Of a stretch of DNA of 64,000 bases, positions 50,515-62,000 are shown piece by piece. The notes beneath the pieces are model-generated. The model worked only from the letters and a program-made list of their open reading frames with translations. It ran no database searches and was not told where the DNA came from. How positions within the stretch are numbered: the stretch's first letter is position 1; each line of letters begins with the position of its first letter. The translations under genes and the position numbers were made by a program. Origin of the DNA: Gordionus sp. m RMFG-2023 (lineage: Eukaryota > Nematomorpha > Gordioida > Chordodea > Parachordodidae); NCBI RefSeq assembly GCF_954871325.1, contig NC_088776.1, positions 20,398,052 through 20,462,051 of the forward strand. The letters are read 5' to 3'.

Positions 50515-50529
50515 ACTATAAGGCACCAC
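50515..50529 (-). other. Primer-binding site of the LTR element
   Basis: In element orientation TGGTGCC follows the 5' LTR after one base, complementary to a tRNA 3' end GGCACCA. I do not assign the tRNA species. Confidence 0.65.
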
Positions 50530-50972
50530 TGTACCAATTTGGGATTGATATATATTGCTGAGGCTAGTGGGAGAGACTGAACATAATGCAATATATATAA
50601 TTTATTGAATTTGGTAATCTTACTGATGTTACCCTCAGTATAATCACTAGTCTTAGATCGTAACCAGATTAATTCTAATATCCTTTTTCTTTTTTTATCT
50701 TCAAGAATGATTTTCTTTTATTTCAAATCTTTTTATTTTATTCCACTTTTAATATTCCAAAAATTATAATTTCGTAAAAATTCATAACAAAATTAAGTAA
50801 TGAAAAATTATATGTTTCTTTTTCAACTATAATCTAAAATATTCATATTCATAGACATTTTAAAATAATTATATTTATTTGAATACAACAAAATCAATGA
50901 AAGTTCATCTATATAAATTTGAATACCACCCAATTAAGAAGGGCTCATCTAAATATATATTTGCATACAACA
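50530..50972 (-). repeat. 5' LTR (443 bp)
   Basis: Same length as the copy at 42817-43259 with about five base differences. Confidence 0.93.
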
Positions 50973-52923
50973 GTACTATATCCCCAGAAAAAGAACTAAT
51001 GTTACTTTAAAGCTAACTTTATTTACCTTACTAAAATATAAAAAGTATTTACAAATAGTGAAGGTCACGGAGTCTATGATCCGGACCACCTTTACAAAAT
51101 GTGGTCCTAAATAAAAGACCGATCCATGACAGGTTTTATTTTTAAAATATTTTCGTTTTTATCTAATTTATTTGTTTATTGGGACTATAAGTAAAAGTTT
51201 CTCTGATAAACTTATGATTTTCATATTGCAAAATAAAAATTCACAAAAATAAAATAACTCCTCTATAAAAATAACATAAACAAAAAATTATTAATTGGAT
51301 AGTAAAGCAAATTAATATCAAGATCGGTCCTGTCCTTTCTAAGACTACTCACAGGACCAAATTATCTTCAAATAGCCTATATAAGCCGAATAAGCATACT
51401 GAATATTTAGAAGGATAAGTTATCTAAGAGTTATATTATTTGGCTCAGGAAAACAAGGAAAAGTTCAGAATAAATTAGGATTAGAATAAATTAGGATTTT
51501 CCTGTATACACTCGAGTTAATAGAAATAAGGGGGTAATAGTCCTGCATTGGACCTATTTTTCAGATCTATCCCAATTCGAGGAAAAAATTTAAATCTGTT
51601 TTGTCCGACCAATTCAACTATTTGGTTCAAGATCCGAGTTCCATACAATTAGAACCAATATTTTAGATCAAAATAATAATGGAAAATATAAAATTGAGGA
51701 AAAAATAGATTTTTTCAAGGATAGCGAGAAGATTATAAGCGCTAGGGAAAAAATTAATTTGAAAATTTTGTCGAGGTCCGAGAGTCCACCCTAAATATAA
51801 TTTTAAAACCATCTTTTTTGTTTGACATTAAAAAAGCCTTAATATACGTGAATATATCCTTTACAAATTCTTGTTATTTAATTTTAAAAAAGAGTTAATG
51901 ATAATAATTCATTTTATTAAAGTATTTAAAAAATTAGTTTTATTCTATATTTCGGTTAAATCTATTCAACATTTATAATTAAATCATATATGAATATCAT
52001 AAATCCAAGTTTTATAAGGAAGATTTCTACAGAGTTATTGTCATTTAACATCAGTTCCAACGGCCTGAGACACATGAGTATATCCATCTCTCCTGCATAA
52101 ATATTTATATTCGATATAAAAATATTTTTTTAAACATGTGCAAAGATACTATATTGATTTAACGTAACCTATCTAATGTAATGATTCTTTCTATCATATT
52201 CATCAGACTTATTAAAGTAACTAGATACAAAAATATTGTAACTGCATCTTAACTCGCAACATTTTACGTTGTATCTATTTATATAACATTCACATTTTTG
52301 TTTTTTTATTATAAATTTTTGGTTGATTAATATTAGTAATACTGATGAAGAAATATTAGAAACAATCAATAGAGGATCGGTAAATTTTTCAAACTTGATT
52401 GGACTTAATTTCAAATGCAAAGAAAATACTTGACACTGCAATTAGTCGATGACAAAGTTTTGAATTGTAACAAATGAGAGGAAAAAATTGAATAAGAAGA
52501 TATGCACCCATCAAACTTTGAATGATTATTATAATTAGTGTAGTGATTTTTTTATATCTAAAGATTATCCATATATAAAGGTGCTATTCAGAAGTGTAAT
52601 ATTAATCTTCCAGCTCAGTAATAAAAGCTTGAATTTAAGTTTTACCAAAAAAATCAATTTCGAACATTAAACGCACCTTAGATGATTATTAAAAAATGTA
52701 TCTTAATTTATCTTGGGAAGTATATATTTGTATCTAAATACATTTTAGGTTATGTATCTGCATCTAGATAGAACTAAATATGTTTTAAAATATATCATTT
52801 TCGATATTATATAATCTATTTTATAGTAAGTAAATTTATTGACTACGAATATTAGTTTTTTTGAAAAAGTAATTACCGTTTTTAAAAATTTCTATGATAT
52901 TCAAGAAATATGTAATATTCAAA
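50973..52923. other. Stretch between the LTR element and DHODH
   Basis: It starts with the right GTACT target duplication (50973-50977). It is AT-rich with one unrecognised coding-looking exon (52169-52435). On the minus strand TTGACAGG-like or promoter motifs are not evident. AATAAA on the minus strand at 52835-52840 is 84 bp after the DHODH stop and could serve its polyadenylation. Confidence 0.5.
52169..52435 (-). CDS. Possible exon of an unrecognised Cys-rich protein
   Basis: 88 codons and a stop after an acceptor ATTGCAG. The frame begins CQVFSLHLKLSPIKFEKF, has a hydrophobic stretch LLIVSNISSSVLLILI that could be a membrane segment, and then a Cys-rich part KCECYINRYNVKCCELRC. No family is recognised and no partner exon is found. 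A chance frame is possible in this composition. Confidence 0.25.
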   Translation of the reverse strand, partial: CQVFSLHLKLSPIKFEKFTDPLLIVSNISSSVLLILINQKFIIKKQKCECYINRYNVKCCELRCSYNIFVSSYFNKSDEYDRKNHYIR

Positions 52924-53093
52924 TCATAATAACTTTAATAAGGCTTCGAGTTCTCTCAAAATTTTAGGTATTACAGGTGGACCCTGGTACAAGAGTGCGG
53001 TATACAATTGTATTAAGCTGGCTCCAGATCTTATTTTATCATAGGCATCTTGACCGTTACTAACTCCACCCACTCCAATTATCATTATTTTTC
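52924..53093 (-). CDS. DHODH: DHODH last exon
   Basis: The acceptor is CATTATTAG|GAAAAATA. It encodes [20 protein letters not shown] and the C-terminal [17 protein letters not shown] and [10 protein letters not shown], ending in TGA. The FMN-phosphate-binding loop IGVGG is intact. Confidence 0.93.
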
Positions 53094-56000
53094 CTAATAA
53101 TGTATTATTATCGATTCCGGATATTGCAACAAGTATATAATCTAGAGATCTGCAAAGCCCGGTCCTCCAAAATCCGGGCAAATTTTTTAAAATTTTTAAA
53201 CGGCTTGGGCCGGTCAAAAAGTTATCGGGTTGGATCGGCAATTTTACAAAAAATAAACGTACCGGGTAAAACAATTCAAACATACCCATCTAGAAGTCTG
53301 GCCATGCAAAAATTTACCGTGCTGGGTCAGGTAACTTTGTGAATAAAAAAGAAATGGGGTCGGGCTGAACAATTCATATATAAAAAAAAAAATCTGATTT
53401 TTTGTAAAGTTTTAATAGGCCAACCCGGAAATTAAAATTTTGATATATATAAGTTAATATTTATACTTTAAGAGATGTCTAACTAAAATACTAAATTCAC
53501 AAAAAATTAAACAACTTAATTGTGATATGATCCAATTACCGTTGATTTATTAAACTGTTGTTCTAGAAATAGACAGCCATATAGAGTATAAGGTGTTAAT
53601 TGACATTAAAAAAAATAGATATAAATATTAAAAATGTGCTGGCCAGAAAATTCGTAAGAGGGTAACGGTTCAGGCCTGGGAAATTAGTAAAAAACTTATC
53701 GGGCAAACAAACATTTAAATAACGGGTAGGGTAACTTGTGCAAAAAATCTTAACGAGCAGAAACTGGCTGGGCTATGCAGATCCCTGAATAATATATAAA
53801 TTTCATTTCACATTAAATAATATGAATAAATTATTTAATTAAGAAACATTAAATAATAATTTAATTAATAATTTGTTAAAACCTTGTGTCTTTCGATAAA
53901 ATTGTTTGATTAAGTTTGTAGACGTATCAAATAACGGTTTTCCACTCAAGCCACCTGCTTGATTAATGAGCTCAGGAGCACTGTTCAATTCGCTTGGTCT
54001 ACTAACAGTTGTATTTGCTATTATTAAACCATCAATGCAATGCTTAAAACATGTTTTTGTAAATTTTTCTGGTGTAACATACTTTAAAAAAATAATAAAT
54101 GACAAGTATCTTTAATATTAGAATTAACAAGTTCATTCATCAATCTATCTAATTTATTAATAATATGGACAAAAGATTTTATTAGATTTATTTATTACTA
54201 AAATCATAAGCATATTTAATTTAAATAAATATTATATAAAGATGTTTTTTTTTATAAAATATAACTCACTTTGTTCCATTTCAAAACTGTTTGAGCTACG
54301 TGGTCATTTTCTGAATCATTCATGTCGGGAGATATTTTGAGGAATATTAGAGGAAATTTTTCATTTCTCTGATCTAAATTTGATAAGTAAACTTTAAGAA
54401 TTCAAAATTAATTTTTTTTAATAATAATTAGTTTAATCTTATAGAGAATCTTCAATGTTATGCGTCATAAATGATCAATGGCCCACCAATTTCATATTCC
54501 ACAAATTTATTTTTTTAAAGTACATATATTATATTTGATCAATGGCATGACAAACGAATATATGCGATAATTTGCTTCAACCGAGCTATCTATGATGCAA
54601 GGCCCCATTAATCATTGAATTCAAAGTTGTCATTGATATTTAAACAGAGAAATTTCTCTTTTCTGGAAAAAATGACTATTAATATAAAAAATATTTACAT
54701 GATAGAATAGCATTAGTGTGCTAATAAAGCTAATCAGTAAAAATCTAGCATATTATGATAATGCTGCTTTTTGTAATAAATATTTGTAAAAGCTGTAAGA
54801 CTTTTAAAGAGAATAGATTAGTTTATGTGGTTATTGGTGTGTATTAATGTAATTTTATAAAAGGGCTTTAGTAATTCAATTCTTATAAAATTGTCTTCCT
54901 GGGCTGCATTGTAGTTTTATGACACATTTAAATACTAAATATATTTATTAAAAAATTAAGAGGATCCAAATTTTTCCTTTGGCAAAGCAAATAATAATTT
55001 AGAAGATGATTAATAAATTTAATTAAATAAATATCCGAGACTCATTTATAAGATAAATTTAAACAAATAAGTTATTAAGGTATTTAATTTTGATTGATAT
55101 CTAACCTAAGTGTAAATGATTAGGATAGTAAAGAAATGTTAATAAAATATGAAATCGTTTGAAATATTATCCCTTTTTCTAAAAAAAGTAAATTAGAAAA
55201 TATATGTTATAATTTTTATAATTATCAAATTGTAAATTTATAATCATATAAAATTTAAAATATCCATGATTAACTATGTCCAATCTAGTCCAGTAATTTG
55301 GTAGGCCGATCATGTGGCTAGAAATTAAAAATTCATTCACTCATGCCGTGACCCATTGTTTAACGCGTAATTTCAAGGCCCGCGCCCACCTCCAATTAAA
55401 ATGAACAATAAAAAATATCGAATAAAATTAAAATGATAATTATGTATTTCTTTATTACTAATATTAATAAACTTGATCTAATGTTTTTTATTAGAAAATA
55501 ATATTTAAAAAGAGTGCAAAAATGATAAAGGTTCTATATATTAAATAAGTGAAACTCAAATATTAGATTTAATTTAAAATAAATATAAAAAAACAAATTT
55601 TATTTATAAATATCTTACTTTTAATTATTTCGTTTTTGGTTTTGTTAATTTCAAATAGTAATGGTTCCAGAAAACCTTCTCTTTGGATATCTCTCAATCC
55701 TGGGGTATTAGGACTTGATATATTTATTACTAAGTAATCTGTAACGGAATGAAATTTACGAATACCGGCTATGTAATCTTGATACAAACTTGTAGAAGCT
55801 TTATTTTTGCCTAAATTTACCCCTATAAAAGAAATTAAGAAATATATTAATGATTGGCTTAATTGGCATATTTAGGAGATATAAGGGACCCTACACTTAG
55901 AATTTATAAATGGGATTTTAATTAAAATATTATGTGATTCATTTTTTTTGACTCCCCTATCCAAATCAAAATCCCAAATACACTAATGATTGACTTGAAA

Positions 56001-59000
56001 AGTAATTATACGGACACACCTAATTTATGGTCTCCATAATCATCGAAATGCTGAATCATGTGATCCCTAAAAGCTTTGACTCTTTTATACACAACATCAA
56101 ATCCTTCATTGTTAAAACCTAATCTTGAAAAATGTATTAAAAAATATTGATGAAAATTAAATGTTAAAAATAAAAAATCCATTCTTTTAAATAAAATATA
56201 ATTAATTTTAATATGTGATTGAGATAACAATAATTTTTAATTAAAAGAAATAAGATTGTTTTACTTTTTCATGAAAGTATTTATTCATTATAAAGGAAAT
56301 AAATTAAACATAAATTAAATAATAATCCAACTAAAAATATATTCCACTGAATTAAGAATAAAGCATCACAATAGTATTTAAATCAAGGAAATACAAGGAA
56401 AAGTTTATATTTCCTTATTTTAATATTTTTAGTTGTTCAAATTTTCTGTTCTCTTAATATATATCAAGGTAAAGCTTGACCAGAAGCTAAAATAAAATTT
56501 GCTGGGCCAGGCAACTTGTCTAAAATATTCTTATGAGCCAGCCCAAAATTTGGCCATTTTTTTAAAAAACTTAGAATAATGTAATCCTTTTTAGCAGCAC
56601 AAAAGATATTACAAGCTAGACCATGTAAATATATCAGACCTACAGGCTCAGACCAAAGCCAGGCCCAGATATATGGAATGGATCGTAAATTTTTTAAAAT
56701 AAACACGGCCCGAGCCTAAAAATTTTTTTTAGATATCTGAGCCGGCAGTTTTTTCCTTTTATAACCCGAACTCGGCCACAAATTATAAAACTCGGGCTGA
56801 AACAATTATTTTAAATCGCGTATAATACAAATATAATAGAAAAATAAAATCTCTCTCTTTATCTGTAAATTCAGACAATTACGCATGTTGCCAGGAAAAG
56901 AGAAAAATGACAAAAACTTATAAAATGGACTATATCAGGGAAATACCAATGGAAAGTGTGGTAAATGAAACTCACTTTTTTTACAACAAATGGGATTATG
57001 GTAATTCTAAATGAATATCATAAATATTTAACTATAAAATAAAAAAACATATAAGGTGGATGATCTGTTACAGTAGTGGTCGGCTTATCACAACCAGGGT
57101 TGGGCAGCAATGCCAATATTTGTATTTTAAATACTAAAAAATAAAAATAAATTTGTATTTATTACGATTTTACGACTTTCAGAAGAATACAAATACTTGT
57201 TATTAAATTATAAATTGAATTATAAATTTATAAATCCACATTTAAATTATTTAAATATTAAATTTATGACTTGAGTTAGGGGAAGAACTATCATCTTCCA
57301 TTTTAAATTCTATTATATTTTTAAAATGAGTATATTAACGAAAGCAAAATATAAGTTTTTTGAAAAATAGTTTCTATTCTATCACGCTCTTATGTTTATA
57401 AGATGTTTTTGCAGAAATTTTGTGGCCACCATCTTCCAAGTGTAATTTGTCAATTTTTTCCAAATATCATCAAAAATCAATAATATAGCGAAATCATCTA
57501 AAAGCCAAAATAAAAAATGAACCTTTCATTCTCCAGCAATTTATTCTATATTCTGTAACTCTGTGATATTAATTAAATTTTCTATTGCATAATATAAGTG
57601 ATATGCTACTTGCAATAATAAATATGTTATTTAGAATATTTTCGAATATTTTAAACATTAGGCAAGTGTAGTTAATAATATTAATAACACAATGGATGGG
57701 CGATAGGCGGATGAATTATGTATATTTTTAAGGCCAAATGAGTAGAACAGACTTTATTAAAATCATTTTAATATTTGATAAGTTTAATTTAAAAAACGTT
57801 GAAATAAATAAATAGCCAAACCAGCCATTAAAATAATTTTAAAACATTTGGCATACCATGAGTTGGCGTATTAAAATATTCAAAATAATGAGTGGGTGGG
57901 CTTGTTGGCTAAAACCCTTATTGCAGACCTCTAGTGTGGGTGCTAAAAAAGTTGACTTGCAAAAAGTATTTGTCAAAGTAATTGAATTTAAATATTTTTT
58001 ATGAAAATGTATTTAAATTCAGATACTTTTTTTTTGAAGTATATTTGTATTTATATTTGAATACATTTTTTGAAGATTTACCCAACCCTGATCACAGCCA
58101 ATTTCCAGTTTTGAAGCTGGCAAAAACGGTTTTGAATTCCTGCTTCTAGGACAAACTATACGAGTGGAATTTTTTGTCAACTGATTCTTGAAGAAAGAAG
58201 TAATCTAAACTTAAAAAGGTAGATATATTTCTATTTTATTACGATAATTTATGAAAGAAATTTTTTAATCATGAGTATAAGTTTTGCATATGCATTTTTT
58301 TAAATTTAATGTCAAAACTTTATAGTATTATATTATAAATAAATTTATCTATATTGCAAAAAAAATAAAATAATTTTATACCACCTAATTATTTCCCTAC
58401 TTTTTTTGGTATTAAATGAAAATAATTTTCATTTTTCATTTTAGAATAAATATAGTTTTAAAAGTTATAAATGATCTCACATTACCTGAAAAACATACCG
58501 TGAAATGGCAACTAGGTATATTTGTTAATCTCTAAAAAACTTTTTTCTATAAACCTAGGCCATAAAAAAAATTTTGTCTGGATCAGGCCTAAAAAATTTG
58601 TTAACACACCCCCGTTAAATTGGTACATCTGCAGGTCTCTGAAATATATAACTATGAAATTTTCATTATTATAGTCAAGGTTGGGCAGTAACGCGAATAT
58701 AAATATTAGGTATAAATCCTTTTATTAGTATTTATTTGAATATTTTAAAAGGTATTTAGTATTTATAACGAGCTTTTTGATTTCATACGAATACAAAAAA
58801 AAACTTTTCTATATACTTTTATAAATTGAATTTTAATTGTAAAACAATGATTTATTAATTTAAATATTAAATTTTTGACCTGAGTTAGCGAAAAAGTTAA
58901 TATCTCATCTGATTGATATGGACAAAAATATAGATTCCACCAGTTCTATTGAGTTTATTTTTATTAAGCTAATAAATTTATAATATTTTTATCAAGCTAT

Positions 59001-62000
59001 TATGTTTACAATTCCTATAATTTCCTGATAAAAGGTTTTATGTCAGAGCCAAGCATAGTTCTGCTGATTTATGGAATAAACAACTTTTTCATATGGAGGT
59101 AGTAGATAATATTTGACACGTGATCATGGATATTTAAATTTTTAATGCATAATTATTTTAGCAAATACATTCTCTCATTTTGAATAATATATTTATTTAT
59201 AAAAATGTGTTTTATTATAAATATCTCACTTTACCTGTGATTTTTTTTAATGCATAATTATTTTAGCAAATACATTCTCTCATTTTGAATAATATAATTA
59301 ATTATTTATAAAAATGTGTTCTATTATAAATATCTCACTTTACCTGTGAGTTTTTTTAATCTTGAATTTTTATTATGAATTGCTGACCTTTTAAAATTTT
59401 CCAGATCATTTAATATTTTAATTATAAATTTTTATGATTTAGAAACCTAATTAGAGTATATAATTAAAATAAAAGTAGGCTCTGTCAATGCTTGTCTTAA
59501 ATTTTATTCTTAATTCTGGGTAGACTGAGCTATTTAGATTTTTTGCTCTAACATCCTTTTCTGTTTTAAGAGTATCATAGCTGACTTTGTAAAAGACTTA
59601 ATGATACCTATCGATTTGTTCACTTTTTTTGAGTGTGTCCTGCAAATTTCTATTAATTTTTGTTTTAATTGGTAATGGGATGAATAAACACTTTGGCCCA
59701 ATATTTGAATGTGATATTGAGTATAAGAGGGCCTTTTTGGCAACTCTTTTACACCTTTATTTTAAAATAAATGGATAGCATGTGGTGAGAAAAAGAAATA
59801 TTTGCAACTAATGCTTCTGGGTGAAGCCCACATAATTCAAAAAGAAAACGAAACCATGAAGCAGGCTATTCTATTTTCTTTTGTATAAGAAGATGATTTT
59901 TATGGTTTTGAAAATTTGATAAATGTAAATAACAATACTTATTAAATTTGAATTTACTTCCTTAATAAGTGTTGTTTAAAAAGTAGAAATTAATATCCTA
60001 GATTTAAAAGATAGGTTCACCAAAGTTGGTGGCAATTTAAAAATATTCATAAAAATCAGGATAAATATAGTTATAATAAGGGTTTTTTCAATTTTAACAA
60101 TATTGTTGTATAAAATTTCATTTGAAGGGAGTTTACCTGAGTTAATACATAATTTAATCTGGGCCCATGTTCATAAAAATAAATACCTAAGGCAAGACTA
60201 TATTTCTATAAGCATTGCAACTGTTAGTCATACTCATTTTAGAAAGAAAAAAAATTTTATGTACATTTATTGTCTTTGGTATTATAAATGCTTGATCATA
60301 TAGGTTTTATTGATTGGTATGTTGTGCAGGAATATCTATTTGGTTTGTTGATTCTGGTAGTATGGAATGATTGGGTTGCACAATATGGTTTGATGATTAT
60401 AGTAGGAATTGATTAATATGTGCACAATTGCTGATCTTGGTAGTATGAATTAATTGGCAATTTGGTATGTTGATTTTGGTAGAATGAATTGATTAGGGTT
60501 GCACTATTTTTTGGTTTGCTGATTTTGTATGATTTGATTGAGTTGAACAATTTGGTATGTTTATTTTGAAAGTATGAATTGATTGGGTTGAACAATTTGG
60601 TTTATTTATTTTGGATTGATTAGTATGTTGCATAGAAATTTTGTTTGTAAGAAAACTTTTGGTTATATTGTTGATTGCTAACCCTTTTTCTAGGCTAAGA
60701 AGTGTCTAAGAAGTTGTCAGTTTTGGGTGTTTTATGAGATAATGATAACATTAGCTGTACAATGATAATATAAAAATTTAATCAAGTAGGAGTACATTTA
60801 GAGATAGGTGAAAGGTATCACATGTCAATTTGTTTATAAATATAAGCCTTTTGCAACATACATATCAATCCATACTACCAAAATTAACAAACCAAAACTA
60901 CCAACATTAAGAAACCAAATTGTGTAACCTAATCAATTCATGTTACCAAAATCAACAAAAGTTAAAATTATTTTAAAGATGAGCACTTAGATATAATGTG
61001 CAAAATAATTTTAAAACTATAAAAAATAATTATTTGAATATAATTATATTTAAACATCTTCTGCTCTGGTAAACAGATTATTTAGCTTTGCTAATTTGAT
61101 TAATGGATTAAATAATTTTAAGATTATAAAAAATATTTTTTTAAAATATAAGTATATGTCATCATCTTATGTTCTGTTAGAGTTTATTTAATTTTGATTT
61201 GATTAATAGGCGAAATAAATATAGATTAAATATTTTGTTTAAAAAACTTATTATATTAAAAAATAATGAACTATCATATTAAAAATAAATATATAATATC
61301 TTCTTTTTTTCAATTTTAAATATAATTTATTTGCTTTATTTTACTAAATATTATGTTATTTATAATATTAATTTTGTGCATACAATAATTCATTTAAATG
61401 TGCAATATTTAATTATTGGTGAAATTTGCAATTATAATATAACTTATATATGCTACTGCTGCAATAAATATGATTTTTTTAATTTATGTTTGTATATTAA
61501 GATTTTATAAAATGGTTAATAATAAGAATTATCAGTGTTACTATAAAAATCAACTTGCAAAAAGTATTAGTCAAAGTATTTGTAATTAAATATTTTTCAA
61601 AATTTTTTTGTGGGTATTTAATATTTATATTTATTTAAAGTGTATTTGTATTTGAACACACATTTTTGAAAATTTTCCCAACCACAATTATAGTGCTTGC
61701 AAAATTAAATATTTTTATTTTGCTATGCACTTCAAATGTTATTATGCTTATTGATAAGCTTTATATTTTATGCTTAAGAAAAATCAAAATAGTTTGCAAC
61801 TCTGTTTTATCTTAAAATATTCCAACAATTGAAATAAAAGGTAATTTATAGAAAAGCTTAACACTACATTTGTAGGCATAATTATTAATAAATGCTTCCA
61901 TTCCCACTTAGAATTAAACACATAATTAATGTTAAATATTTTAAAAATGAATAAAATTACCTATTAATTATTGCAGTATCTGGTATGAGTCTATATATTC

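Larger units (their letters stand above)
42817..50972 (-). mobile_element. Ty3/gypsy LTR retrotransposon fossil carrying a nested hAT
   Basis: The 8156-bp element is read on the minus strand: 5' LTR (50530-50972), primer site, gag remains with zinc knuckles, an Asn-rich gag repeat, then pol in the order protease, reverse transcriptase, RNase H, integrase, a repeat-rich tail and the 3' LTR (42817-43259). The pol order identifies Ty3/gypsy rather than copia. The LTRs differ at about five positions by eye, near 99% identity, so insertion was recent. It is broken, with several interruptions of the coding region (about four or five), besides the 1830-bp hAT insertion at 47449-49278. No envelope gene is seen. 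Confidence 0.93.
58676..61686. mobile_element. 3-kb hAT element related to the 57.1-kb MITE
   Basis: ATTATAGT flanks both sides exactly (58668-58675, 61687-61694). The left end is CAAGGTTGGGCAGTAACG and the right end, inverted, TGTGGTTGGGAAAATT. A minus-strand frame near 59534-59743 ends [20 protein letters not shown], vaguely like the stretch after the hAT catalytic aspartate, but no transposase can be claimed. The interior has a 105-bp duplication (59144-59358) and inverted minisatellites (60300-60965). The element lies inside the large DHODH intron. Confidence 0.72.

Noticed and set aside
53100-53342. 80-residue plus-strand frame over the DHODH 3' region
   Set aside because: Spans a DHODH intron and a family G repeat; antisense to a clear exon-intron structure.
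60413-60595. Repetitive 60-residue minus-strand frame
   Set aside because: By-product of the minisatellite at 60300-60620.
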